Assembly (NCBI RefSeq): GCF_031143425.1
Contig: NC_090445.1
Coordinates: forward strand, 1,192,788,691 to 1,192,852,690
DNA: 64,000 bases
From: Pleurodeles waltl
Taxonomy: Eukaryota; Chordata; Amphibia; Caudata; Salamandridae
Reading direction: 5' to 3'
Under the pieces are notes generated by a model. That model was not told the DNA's origin. It made no database searches and worked only from the letters and a program-made list of their open reading frames with translations. The position numbers and the translations under genes are program-made. Each line of letters starts with the position of its first letter. The first letter of the stretch is position 1. This document shows positions 20,329-31,981 of this stretch, in pieces.

Positions 20329-21855
20329 TTATTCCCTGGCGGGGGACTTGCCATCTTGCTCTGTCCTGTTCCTGGATCTCAGGGACCGCTTGCGTGGTGG
20401 TTGTCTGTCTGCAGGGGGTGGGGTGCTGGTGTGGTGGTCCTGTGGCGGTGCCTCCTGTCCACTAGCGCCGGCGGAGGTGGTTGGCAGTTCATCGTCCTGG
20501 CTAGTGTCAGGGGCCCCTTGGAGTGCCACGGTGTCCCTCAAGGTCTTTTGAATGTCCGTCAGCACCCCTACGATGGTGCCCAGGGCGGAGCCGATGGTCC
20601 TGAGCTCCTCCCTGAACCCCAAATACTGCTCCTCCTGCAGACGCAGGGTCTCCTGCAACTTGTCCAGGACTGTTGCCATCGTCTCCTGGGAGTGGTGGTA
20701 GGCTCCCATGATGGAGGAGAGGGCCTCGTGGAGAGTTGGTTCCCTTGGCCTGTCCTCCCTCTGTCGCACAGCAGCCCTCTCAGTTCCCCGGTGTTCCTGT
20801 GCCTCCGTCCCCTGGACCGTGTGCCCACTACCACTGCCCCCAGGTCCCTGTTGTTGTTGGGGTGGTGGGTTACCCAGGGTGCCCTGTAGTGGTGGACACA
20901 CCGCTGATAGACCTGTCCTGGGTAGGGAGGTTTGGGCCCGCTGGGTGGGTGCTGTGCTGGTGTTACCAGAGGGTGGCAGCTCGGTGTTGGGATGTGGCTG
21001 GGCAAGGGGAACCGACTGTCCTGAGGCCCACGATGGTCCGGGTTGGTCATCAAGATCCAGTGGGGCAGAGCTGCTGTCGTCACTGTGGGCCTCTTCTGGG
21101 GGTGGAGTGGTGTTGTCTGGACCAACTGGTGTGGTGACGGACCTTCGGGTTCCTGCAGGGGTATAAGTACATGATTATTGCATGTGTGTGTTTCATGGTG
21201 TGCAATGGGTGGGTGTGCGTTAACCCCAGTGCAGGCATTCCTGTGTGGGGGCTTGTGTGATGATGGTTGGGGGGGTGTTCTGGGTATGTGCAGTGAGCAT
21301 GCTTTAGTGAGGGGTGAACATGCTTAGTTGTGTCATGCAGGGCTTGGTGTTGGGATGGGTGGTTTGTGTTATGGATAGATTAGTGAGGATTTGGGGTGAT
21401 AGGGGAGGGTGTGAGGGTGGGGGGGTGTGATAGCATGCAGGTAGGGTGGGGGATGTGATAGTTAAGATTTGACTTACCAGTGTCCCATCCTCCACCGACT
21501 CCTCCGAGGCCCTCAGGATGCAGATGGTCAAGACTTGCTCCTCCCATGTTGTTAGTTGTGGGGGAGGAGGTGGGGGTCTGCCGCCAGTCCGCTGTACCGC
21601 GATGTTGTGCCTGGAGACCGTGGAACGCACCTTCCCCCGTAGGTCGTTCCACCTCTTCCTGATGTCCTCCCTATTTCTTGGGTGCTGTCCCACGGCGTTC
21701 ACCCTGTCCACTATTCTGCGCCATAACTCCATCTTCCTGGCTATTGATGTGTGCTGTACCTGTGAGCCAAATAGCTGTGGCTCTACCCGGACGATTTCCT
21801 CCACCATGACCCTGAGCTCCTCCTCGGAGAAGCAGGGGTGTCTTTGGCGTGACAT
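20329..21855 (-). pseudogene. Harbinger 1 gene B: second MYB/SANT-like protein, one frameshift
   Basis: Exon 1 is 21855-21478, with donor GTAAGT; exon 2 is 21152 to the stop at 20331-20329, with acceptor CAG. The first 110 residues form a MYB/SANT-like trihelix (FSEEELRVMVEEIVRVEP ... LWRRIVDRVNAVG ... IRKRWNDLRGKV) followed by a poly-Pro linker. Exon 2 is acidic and Pro-rich, with a helical coiled-coil-like segment (EALSSIMGAYHHSQETMATV ...) and a basic tail ending RKRSLRSRNR. Exon 1 here is 378 bp, against 379 in Harbinger 2, and the ILHPEGL segment shifts frame near 21525, so one base is lost or gained. It is clearly different from gene A in sequence and exon layout. Confidence 0.82.
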
Positions 21856-22536
21856 GGGGTGGTGTGTGTGAGTGTGGGGTGGTGTATGTGGTGATGAGTG
21901 TGGTCAGTGTAGTGGTATGTGGTGTTTTGTGCGTGGATGTTGTGTGGGTGATGGTGTTGTGTGCCTCTGTGTGATGGGGTTGTCAATAGCTTTGCTCTCT
22001 CTCTCGCCTTCTCTCAGAATTTCTGGTTGTAGGGGTTTGTGGGTGATGTGGGTGTGTATTTTATATTGTGTTGGGTGTGTGGGAGTGGTGTGTTTATGTG
22101 TATCAGGTGTGTGTATTTGTAATTGTCCAATGTGGCGGTGTTTGGAGCTGTGTGTGTATTTTGAGCGCGGCGGTGTGTACCGCCAATGGAATACCGCGGT
22201 TGAATGACCGCTGCGTGGATTCGTGGGTCGTAATAGCATGGGCGTGTTTCTGTTGGCGTGAAGGTGGAGGATTTGTTTCCGCATGTTTATCGCTGGCCTT
22301 TGGTGTGGCGGTGTTGTGTGGGTGTCTGAATTTCGGCGGATTCCGTGATGTGTGTCATAATTGCTGTGGTGGCCTACCGCGGCCGCGGCGGAGTATTGGC
22401 GTTCTTCTGCACGGCGGTAAGCGCCTTATACCGCCAATGTTGTAATGACCCCTCAGTATGCCTGTTTCCTGTTCAAGGAGGACCTGGCCTGGCAGTTCAG
22501 TCTGGACTGTTCCCATGGGGAGCAGGCTCAAGACTA

Positions 22537-22544
22537 ATTTGCAT
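22537..22544 (+). promoter_or_regulatory. Octamer ATTTGCAT in satellite unit
   Basis: This octamer is the distal element of snRNA-type promoters, which are known to drive newt Satellite 2. It recurs at 12462-12469 and, inverted, at 12372-12379. In the unit after 22776 it has decayed to ATTTGGCT. Confidence 0.55.
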
Positions 22545-22735
22545 ATGATGGGATCCAAACTGGGGTGGCGAGCAAAATAAACTGATGGATTAAACCCGGA
22601 TATGTGACTGGGGTGAATGTTTGATTCCTTCCACATTCTGTCCAACATCTGTTCTTTTTGCTTTTGTCTTCCTAAGTGGGAAGGGTATGCCCAGATGTGG
22701 GTCTTGCGCACACTATGCCACTGGATTCAAGTTAG

Positions 22736-22775
22736 CCTGGCTGATGAGGGGTGATACCCCAAAACTAGTCTCAGG
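22736..22775 (+). ncRNA. Type I hammerhead ribozyme, nearly canonical
   Basis: Elements in order: stem I 5' strand CCTGG (22736-22740); CTGATGA (22741-22747); stem II GGGG-TGATA-CCCC (22748-22760); AAAA where GAAA is expected (22761-22764); a two-pair stem III with a TA loop (22764-22769); GTC with cleavage after 22770; stem I 3' strand TCAGG (22771-22775). All five stem I pairs form, with one G-U. The very short stem III is a known feature of the newt satellite ribozyme. The G12-to-A change should abolish or strongly reduce activity. Confidence 0.8.
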
Positions 22776-23194
22776 ATGCTTGTTTCCAGTCCAGAGTGGA
22801 CCTGATCTGGCAGTTCGGGCTGGACTGTTCCCATGGGGAGCAGGGTAAAGACTGATTTGGCTGAGTCCAAACTGGGGTTGTGTGTTGAGCAAAAAAACTG
22901 ATGGACTAAACCTAGATCTGTGACTGGGGGCGAATGTTTGATTTCTTCTGCATTCCGTCCATCATCTATTATTTTTCCTTAAAATCATCAACCAATTTTT
23001 CTAGTGCTAAACAGACAAAGAACTTCTATTTTTAACTTTCTTACTACAGACTCCAAACCATTTTTTTTTTTAAATGGTGTCTAAAATGTACATGTTTGTT
23101 CTTTTTAACATAATTAAAGAAAACCTATTAAGACAATATACACACATTTTTGCATGAGAGTTAAATATCTTTCTCTAGCAATATTCGGCACTTT

Positions 23195-24344
23195 GGGCCT
23201 AATTAAGAGTTTGGTGGATGGGATACCCTGTCTGTCAAACTCCTGACAGGGTGGCTGCCTCCATAGATGCTTCCTGCCTTGCTGATGGGCAAAAACCTCA
23301 GTTTCCACCCGTCAGCCTAGCGGGAAACAGATGGTAGCATTGTCTCGGGCTCCAAATCGAGCCAGCGGCAATGCTGTTTCCTGAAGGGTGCACCAGCACA
23401 CTCACAATGTTCAGTGTCTGCACAACAGACAGTGAACATTGCGAGGGTGCTGGGCAGGGGGACCCCTGCACTGCTCATGCCAAGTGCATGGGCAGTATAG
23501 GGGCCCCCCCTTTGACCTCTGCACCTGTTCGCTGCCAGTCTTTTCATGCAGTGAGAACGCCATGAAAAGGCTGGTGGAGAACAAGGTCATAATCTGCAGG
23601 GCAGCAGTGCATGCAGCGCTGCTCTGGTGGATTGCGACCTCCCCCGGCCGTCAACCCTTCTGGAACACCGATCCCAGTGGAGACGGCAGAACCCTTGCAG
23701 TCTGACCGCCAGGGTCTTAATGTGGCGGTCGGACCGCCACAGCAGCAGCCGTCCTAACCGGCACCGTGAGTCACACACTGGAGACCGCCACTAAACAGCC
23801 ACATATCCAACATCGCCAGGACACAGGTGGGAGGGAAAGAGGCAGTCCCACCACCAGCGGACCGACAACTATCCACCCACCACATTACGAGCCACAAATT
23901 ACCACAGTGGTTCTTCCATCACGGAAAACCATTGGTGGTGCAAATTGCCGAACTTACAAACCCACTTCAGACGGAACACAGCACCACATTAGCCAGTTCA
24001 AATACCCCACAGCTGACACACATACACACAGCAAACACACCTACTCGCTGCACTATATAACACACCCCAAACAACCCACAATCCTTTGCAACCAAAATGA
24101 CAATCGCATACACAGAGAGCAGGCAAAAATTGACAGATACCACCTTTACACAACGGGCATACATACACATCTTACTCAGCACATACCATACAACTGCATG
24201 AACAACACAATACGCACATAACAAATACAAGCAACCACCACAACCGACCTTCGCATACAACTAAACACCCCAACCCCACCAAGCACCCTACACCGCACCC
24301 TTGCACACACAACACCCACCCCCATCTACAACACAACCACCACC
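23195..24344. other. Harbinger 2 left subterminal region
   Basis: This holds GGCGG/CCGCC motifs and short inverted repeats. A segment near 23400-23460 (CAGTGTCTGCACAACAGACAG) is shared with the MITE at 49257-49900 and with the right end of Harbinger 3. After 23960 it becomes A/C-rich. No coding frame is supported. Confidence 0.5.
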
Positions 24345-26470
24345 ATGTCCCAACAAAAGCACCCACGCTTCACAGACAATGAGGTGAGGGTCGTGGTCGA
24401 TTAAATTGTCAGGGTAGAGCCACAACTGTTTGGAGCACAGGCCCAGCAAGCATCCATTGTCAGGAAAATAGAGTTATGGCAGAGAATTGTCAACAGGGTC
24501 AACTCAGTAGGCAACCATCCATGCACAAGGGAGGACATCAGGAAGAGGTGAAATGACCTATGGAGAAAGGTGCGTTTCATGACATTACGCCACCAGATTG
24601 CTGTGCGGAAGACTGGCGGCAGGCCCACACCTCCTTCCCCAGAGTTCACATCATAGGAGGAGAAGCTCAACGCCATCCTGCACCCAGAGGGCCTGACTAG
24701 AATACCCGGAGGACTTGACTCTGGTAAGTAGCTGCCACACTCCTGGCACAGATTCGTCCTACCCAGCATGCTTCCAAACCACCCAAACACTCCCAAATTC
24801 ACTCTATCTCCCACTATACCTCCCACCTAATCACCTATTGCCCCTTTGCTGCATGCCACACCACCACCACCACCCAGCCCCAATGCCCAAACAGTCCCTG
24901 GCAAATGCGCATATAGCATTGCCAATAACAATCACTACGACTCCCACAATGCATTAGGCCATCTACAACAAAACCTGCACTGTGCACTTCACAGCATATC
25001 TCTTGCATGTATGACTATTGCATTAACTACACCAACTGTATGCTTTGACTGAGGACCACTACATGGCAATGAGAGCAATGCAATGGCACTACACAATAGC
25101 AAACATGGCCAAACACAGCCACAGCACTGTCACCAAACCTAATGGCCACTAATCCAGATCAACAGCCCTACACTGACTGATCATGGGCTTGAAAGTAAGA
25201 AGTTATACCCCATGCACCAAAGGCACAGACAGGACAAGCTACCATGCATACACACATACCCTCTTCCCACTTGGAAACTATGCTGCAATGTACAGCCATC
25301 CCCACTCACATCTAGCAAGACTTATTTGCCACAAGCTAGCAGGGCACACCTGTCATGTAAACCATCACACAGGACCTGAATCCACCCACCCAGCAAACGT
25401 TACCTATCCTGATTGGCACCTACCTCAATGAAGCATGGTACACATCTCCCTAACAAACAATGTTTGCAGTGCTGCATTTGTCATTACCATTGCTGGGAAT
25501 CATGTCAAGCCACTGTATACATCACACAAAGAGATAACCAATCACACGACTACCATTTAACTATCTCTCACTCCATCCACAGGTACCCCTGCCACTGCCA
25601 CCATGGAGAGGATACCAGAGACAGACAGCCCCAGATGAAGGCCTCCGTGAGGAAAACACCTCTGGATGTCTGGACATTGATGACTTACCTGGCCCATCTG
25701 GGACACCTATTCACTCCACCATCTGAACCCCACCCTGCCCACATCAACGCCCCCCACCCCACCCTGTGGCATCAGCATCACAGCCAATCCTTTGTCCCCA
25801 AACCTGTGTCCCAAGGACAGTTCAATCAACAGTGTGTCCCACAGTACAGGGACCTGAGTTGACCCCTCACACCCAAGACAATAAAGGTCCTGGTGAGACT
25901 GGGAGTGGGCACACCGTACCAGGGGCGCAGGCACATGGGGGCAGGGGGAGTGGGAGTAAATCCAGGGGACAGGGCACCCAAGGGAGTCAACTGGCCAGCA
26001 AACTATCTCCCATGTCCTTGGAGCATACCAACAATCCAAGGACAGGACGGGCCAGATGATTACCATGTTGGAGGAAAACCAAAATCTGCAGAGGGACTAC
26101 CACCAAGAGGTCATGCAGCAGTGGCAGGCCCACAATTTCACCATCGCCTTCATTGCATGGGTGCTTAGGGACATCAACAGCAACCAGGGTGCTTTCTCCT
26201 CCCACCAGCAGGCCCCTTCCATTAGTCACATCACATCTGAGCCTTCCACATCTACCGCAGCTCATGGAATGGAGGCCCTGTCAGGGGAACCCCAGGCCTC
26301 TGGCACCCCTCTCTCTGTAGCTGAGGAACCCCCCACAAATGTGGACATCCATCCAGACATCCAGCTGGAGCAGATGCCAAGACCAAACCCAGTGCCAGGA
26401 AGTGAAACTCTCCTGCTTTCTCTCCCTTGTGTGCCACTGAGACACCGTGTTGATTGTTCAATGGCATTAC
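24345..26470 (+). pseudogene. Harbinger 2 gene B, decayed
   Basis: Exon 1 (24345-24723, 379 bp, donor GTAAGT) encodes the same MYB/SANT-like domain as 21478-21855, with PQLFGAQAQQASIVRKIELW and VNRVNSVG, but contains stops, the first TAA at 24402. Exon 2 begins near 25583 after ATCCACAG and carries the acidic and helical parts in two frames (25766-26059 and 26056-26535). Its end is approximate. It is convergent with the transposase, as in Harbinger 1. Confidence 0.75.
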
Positions 26471-27376
26471 TCCAATTTTCCCAAGGCCCATGGACACTGG
26501 ACCTGTCCTACATACTGCTGTGCCACCTACTCTGATGATTACAACTACCATAACCCCACTCATCACCTGTTTGTCAATGTATGCATCATATCATTTATTT
26601 TCACATTCCCCTGTATGTACAATTAACACTATTGATCGCAGTAACAGCAAATGGGTCTTTACTTGATCAAATACAAATGTTTTGTATGCAAAATGTTATG
26701 TGGGTATGGCCCAATAAACCAACAGGCAATGTAATGGACATCAGAGGAAGGCATCTACTGCAGGGCACACAGTACAACAGTTATATCCCAGGGCAGATGT
26801 AAGATAGTCACTATACACTCATCCAACCTGCAAAAGAGACCATGACAGGGGGTTACCTCACGATAGAAGGCCTGGGCCACACAAAGCACATATGCAGTAC
26901 ATAGTTGTCCATCCCGGTATTGATTGCCACCAAAGCAGGGCACAACAGATAACATTTCTACATCCCCAATCACAGGAAATACATCACAATACATTGTAGC
27001 TGCCATCTGTCATGTGCAAAACTCTATTCTGTAAACAGTTACCAAAGGCTAAAGTGTATGAATGCCTCAAGTCGTAGATAGCAGGGGCATTGATTGACAT
27101 AACACAGTCAGTCGGTGGAAATCCATGAAAACAGGAGAATGCAGGACACATAGCTCAACACAGGTCTAACCACAGGATTTGTGAATCTAACACCTTGCAG
27201 TGAGTACACATGCAAGACATGATACATTTAAAGTCTACACCTAACATCCAAGCTGTACCCTCCTCCAACACACACACACATAGGGATGGGAACACATTAC
27301 AACACCACTGATGATTCTAATCAGGAGGACAATTGTCACCAATTAATGTGTATATATATGGCTTGCAAATAAACAG

Positions 27377-28504
27377 TCAGCATACCTGAATGTTACTGAA
27401 AGTACTGATTGAGGAGCTCAGTCCTAGAGTCAGCTGCACCATCCACATCTGTTCCTCATCACTTTCCATGTCTGCATCACCAGCCACTGGTCCAGCTGCC
27501 TCGTCATCATCAGCTAGCAACGGTATCTGACATCTCAGGGCAACATTGTGGAGCATGCAGCAAGCAACTATGATCTGACATACCTTTGTGAGAGTGTAGA
27601 GGAGGGCACCTCCAGAGACGTGCAGGCACCTGTACCTGGCTCTCAGAAGGCCAAATGTCCTTTCAATTACACTCCTCATCCTGTCATGGGCCTCATTTAA
27701 ATGGAGTTTCCCTTCTGTGGCAGGGTACCTTACTGGTGTCACAGCCAGGGAAGGTTAGGACAGCCAGAGTCACCTGTGTGCACAAAGGTAAGAACTATTA
27801 CAATACAGGTACAGCCACAGGAAAGAATGTGATGACAGGTGTCATAACAAATACACACATCCAAATGCATACATACCAATGAGCCAAGCCCTCTCTGTGT
27901 GAAGTTGTGCCATCATATGTGGGACATTGCTGTTCCTCATAATGTAGGAGTCATGCACAGATCCAGGAAACTTGGCTGTCACCTGTACGATGTACTGGTC
28001 TGCCAGACACAGCACCTGATCATTTATCGAGTGGCAGCTCTTCCTGTTCCTATACACCTGTTCTTTGGCACTCGGAGGGACTAAGGCTCTATGGATTCAA
28101 TTTATGGCCCCTATCACATTAGGGATGTGTCCCATGTCATAGAAGTCTGTCTTCACATAGGCCAAATCTGCACGTTGGGGGACCCTGATGTAGCTGTCCA
28201 GGTGTTTCAATAGAGCACAAAGTACATCCTTCAACACAAGACTGAAAATGGGCTGAGACATCCCTCCTCGCAAGCTAGCTGTAGTCTGAAAGCACCCAGT
28301 AGCAAGAAAGTGCAGCACTGACAGAACAACTTGTACTGTGGGAGGGATGGCATAGGGATTGCGTATGGCAGGCAATAGATCAGGCTCCAACTGGCCACAT
28401 AGATCCATGATGGTCTGACAATTCAGACGATAGGTCTGAATGATATGCCTGTCCTCCATGGTTGCAAGGTCAACTAGTGGTCGGTATACTGGTGCATGTC
28501 TCAA
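27377..28504 (-). pseudogene. Harbinger 2 DDE transposase, decayed
   Basis: The 5' part (28504 to about 27872) carries the N-terminal domain and GHIPNVIGAI, but the first catalytic Asp codon is AAT (Asn) and the next codon is TGA. The same frame continues past that stop through the VYRNRKSCHS region. GGTATGT near 27870 looks like a donor, and coding resumes around 27760. The 3' part has VIERTFGLLRARY, so the catalytic Glu lost in Harbinger 1 is kept here. The C terminus is acidic. This is a dead copy. Confidence 0.85.
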
Positions 28505-29259
28505 TTACCTCATGGCATGGTATCTAGGATAGACAGTAGAAAATGTACTATGTGATAAGTACTTCACACATGTAAGCAGAACATGTCATCATAATACACA
28601 CCTAACCTTGTTCACATGTGTCGCACTGCTGATACATACCATTATGGGCCTGCAAAGAGTCACTGTTACATGCATGTCACATGTATTAGCTAAACTATGA
28701 TGGCACGACATAGGCCTACTCTGCAGTTTGTACATAAGTGTGTATGACACACTTATTTAGGGACAGCAAAGCATGATACGTGCATAAAATGGCAGCACAG
28801 GACAGTTGGAAGCGACCTAAGTCCGCCGGCGTATGTCGTTATGGCGGTAGGCAGTCGCAACCGCAGTGCAACTTCTCATTGGTTAACATTCCTACCTATG
28901 GGGAATTGGGGCCAATGGCAATCACCACAGGTGGTGACGGTCCTGTATGCGGCGGCAGTGACCACCATTTTCTGCAGCCTTGCTCACTTGACTCCTGACA
29001 GTCTTGCAAACAAGATCTCCACAACGTGAGCTGCTGTGCACTGTCTCTGGAAACCATCATGCCATGTCCTGCAGGTGATCGGGCCCAAGCCTTCACCCCA
29101 CAAGAGCTGGTGAAGCTTGTGGATGGGGTCCTACCCCTGTAAGGACAGCTGTTTGGGGCACCAGAGGAAAAGGTGAACCCAATGACAGTCATGTGAGATC
29201 GGGGTGTGTGTGATGGTGTAAGGGGTAAGTGTACTGGGAAGGGAATACATGCATGCAGG

Positions 29260-30692
29260 TGTCGAGACGAGCCACTCACCTGAAAAGCAGGGTGTCTGCA
29301 GGGGCGATGGTATGCCCCCGACCTCCTGGAACACCTCTCGGCACTTCCTGGTGGACACAGGAACCCAAGTAGGTGTCCCAAAAGGAAAGGGGGAGTGGAA
29401 GAGAAAGAGACAAAACACTGCCACATCTTGCCGGTCCAGCAACACCCTGTATCTTCGGGGGGCAGGTCGTTGTTGATAGAGTGATAGTAGAGTTAGTGCA
29501 CTCAACTTCCTTGAAACTGAATCTCTCTTTCTGATAAGGGCACGGGAGTGGTTGAAGAACACCGGGATGTTCCATCACTTTTCTTGGATAATAATAACTG
29601 TTGCCACAATTAATAACACTACAGTACCAAAAACCCAAACTGAGTACCATAACAATAAGTACTGCAACACTATGGCTGGCTTCACAGAGATTCACTGTTG
29701 CACACTACAATTAGAACTGTGGTTGCACTTATCATGCACAGGAAAGACAAACAAGGGCATTAATTATATCACATATAACTTTCCTGCATGCATAGGGTTA
29801 AACTAAAAGGAACAAAAACAATTCAAGAAATACAAATGTCCACTCTGGGTTTAAACAATTAGGGTGGCACCGTTTGGTTTGGTTTCACAGTGTGTGTGAA
29901 AAACCCTTCAAAAGCAAATTCCTCAAACCTGAAACACAGGTATGAATGACACAATTTAAATCCAAGAGTTATGCTATTAGAGAAAGAAAATTCACGTAAA
30001 TGCTTTTTAAAAATTGCACTGTCACTTTTTGTAGTACTTGAGCTCAAGCAGATTTCCTGAAGCACATTTAGGCAAGTAACTACAATAATAATGTAGAATG
30101 TTCAGAAATGCATTAATCTCTTCAAGATAAGCACTCTGCCAAAATACGAGGTCTGAAATACACCAGCTGTTCTAGGAAAGCGCAGCGCTCAAAGAACAAA
30201 CTCCCTAGAGAATACTAGTCACTTAGCCTTAGTCTTTTCCGGAGTGCTGGAGGAATGCCTGGTGTCAGCTGGTACAGGAACGAAGGAAATAATTGCCTCA
30301 AAAGTCCTGAATACGAGGATGACAGCAGGGACTGGACTGCCAAATCAGATGCTGAGATCAGGAAGCAAAACAAAGCCAAGCAGAGAGGCATGCTTCACTC
30401 TGCTATTTATAGCCAATCAGGAAAGCAGTTGAGTTTCCACATGTGGATGAGTCACCACACCCAATTAGAAGCACATGTCTACACCACACACAATTAGAAG
30501 CACATGTCTACATCTGCTCACATTAGCAAACAAGCATTGGTAAAACAAGCATTGATAAAACCAATTGTGTAACACAGCACATTATGTTTACTTAGAAACA
30601 TGAAGGTTTAACCAAGAACAGAGATATGATTTAACCCTAATCCCTGGGGATGCTGACAGATAACGCAGGAGGCACCTTGGGGATTCCTGACA
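29260..30692 (-). mobile_element. Solo LTR, 1,433 bp
   Basis: The sequence starts TGTCGAGACG and ends CCTGACA, with a 5-bp duplication GCAGG at 29255-29259 and 30693-30697. The homologous duplicate unit near 32183-32193 shows the empty site. TG...CA ends and a 5-bp duplication define an LTR. A TATA box on the minus strand suggests that orientation. No internal region remains, so it is the product of LTR-LTR recombination. The family is unknown. Confidence 0.85.
30403..30411 (-). promoter_or_regulatory. TATA box of solo LTR
   Basis: On the minus strand this reads TATAAATAG within GGCTATAAATAGCAGAG, about 280 bp from the LTR start in that orientation. It is the strongest promoter-like motif in the LTR. 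Confidence 0.5.
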
Positions 30693-31202
30693 GCAGGGGG
30701 GCTGGAGTTGAGGCATGTGAGCCAGGATAAAGGGCATGTGTAGGCACTTGGTGAGTCAGATGTGTATTGTTCAATGCTGTTGGAATGGGGCATGTGTAAC
30801 TGACTTTCTCATTCTGTTTGTGTCATCCATGCAGGCGAACACACATCAGAAGAAAAGGATCTGACGTGCAATCCCCGAGCAAGTGTGGACCCTAGGGGTC
30901 CACAGCCGGTGGAGCACCCATTGCAGAAAGCCCGGGCCCGGAAGACCACAGAGGTCAAGCTGGAGATGTCCTCCCTATGAGGGAGGGGTACCCAGTGGAC
31001 TCTGACCCCCCCCAAAGGCCTCCATTGTGGTGGTGACCTACCCTGAGGTGGATGGGCATTTGAGAGCAGCGCAGCAGCCACAAGGGATTGCATACTGACT
31101 GTATCTTGGTACTTGGCTGGGCTTAATAGGGATTAGGTGCCTCAATGCAGGCAAAGTGACATTGTTGTAAAGACATCCTCTATTTCGTTTATTGTAAATG
31201 GA

Positions 31203-31366
31203 GTCTGAAAGGACCCATTGGCAAGAAAGTGCAGCACTTGTACTGTGGAAGGGATGGCATAGGGATTGCGTATGGCAGGCAATAGATCAGGCTCCAACTG
31301 GCAATATAGATCCATGATGGTCTGACGATTCAGACGATAGGTCTGGATGATATGCCTGTCCTCCAT
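31203..31366 (-). pseudogene. Duplicated transposase N-terminal fragment
   Basis: The minus strand encodes MEDRHIIQTYRLNRQTIMDL and the following region up to the duplication joint. It repeats 28284-28450 with small deletions. It has no downstream catalytic part. Confidence 0.8.
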
Positions 31367-31981
31367 GGTTGCAAGGTCAACTAGTGGTCAGTACACTTGT
31401 GCATGTCTCAGTCTACTCATGGCAGGGTATCTAGGATAGACAGTAGAAAATGTACTAAGTGATAAGTAGTTCACACATGTAAGCAGAGCATGTCATCATA
31501 GCACACACCTAACACTGTAGACATGCATCACACTGCTGATACATACCATTCGGGGCATGCAGAAGTGCAACTGTTACATGCATGTCACATGTATTAGCTA
31601 AACTATGATGGCACAACATAGTCTTACTCCGCAATTTGTACATAAATGTGTATGACACACTTATTTATGAAGAGCAAAGCATGATATGTACATAAAATGG
31701 CAGCCGTCTGGCCTGCTGCACAGGACAGTTAGAAGTGACCTAAGTCCGCTGGCGTATGTCATCATGGTGGTAGGCGGTCGCAAACGCAGTGCAACTTCTC
31801 ATTGGTTAACATTGCTGCCTATGGTGGATTGAGACCAATGGCAATCACTGCCGACGGTGACGGTCCTGTACGCGGCGGCCATGACCACCATTTTCTGCAG
31901 CCTTGCTTACTTAACTCCTGACAGTCTTGCAAGCAAAACCTCCATGACGTGAGCTGCTGTGTTCTGTCTCTGGGACCCATC

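Larger units (their letters stand above)
13153..22452 (+). mobile_element. Harbinger 1: 9.3-kb PIF/Harbinger transposon with three genes
   Basis: The ends are inverted repeats: GGGGGTCATTACAACCCTGG on the left, and GGGGTCATTACAACATTGG on the right when inverted. The 3-bp TCA (13150-13152 and 22453-22455) is duplicated, and the satellite unit at 22771 shows the empty site. Inside lie gene A (minus, 18355-16831), the transposase (plus, 18824-19844) and gene B (minus, 21855-20329). The left 2.5 kb is tandem repeats. Orientation is given by the transposase. The transposase and gene B are damaged; gene A looks intact up to a TAG. Confidence 0.9.
22453..22975 (+). repeat. Newt Satellite-2-like units, continuing after Harbinger 1
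   Basis: About one and a half tandem units of roughly 320 bp lie here: 22453 to the hammerhead cleavage point at 22770, then a second unit that fades near 22975. Both carry the CCCATGGGGAGCAGG and TGTGACTGGGG landmarks. Confidence 0.75.
29059..31105 (+). pseudogene. Harbinger 2 gene A, first duplicate (exons 1 and 2)
   Basis: Exon 1 (29059-29172, 114 bp) reads MPCPAGDRAQAFTPQELVKL, then VDGVLPL with a TAA. Exon 2 starts at 30835 after CATGCAG with THQKKRI and then a stop. A solo LTR lies in the intron. It matches gene A exons of Harbinger 1 but is broken, and has no exon 3 of its own before unit 2 begins. Confidence 0.7.
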
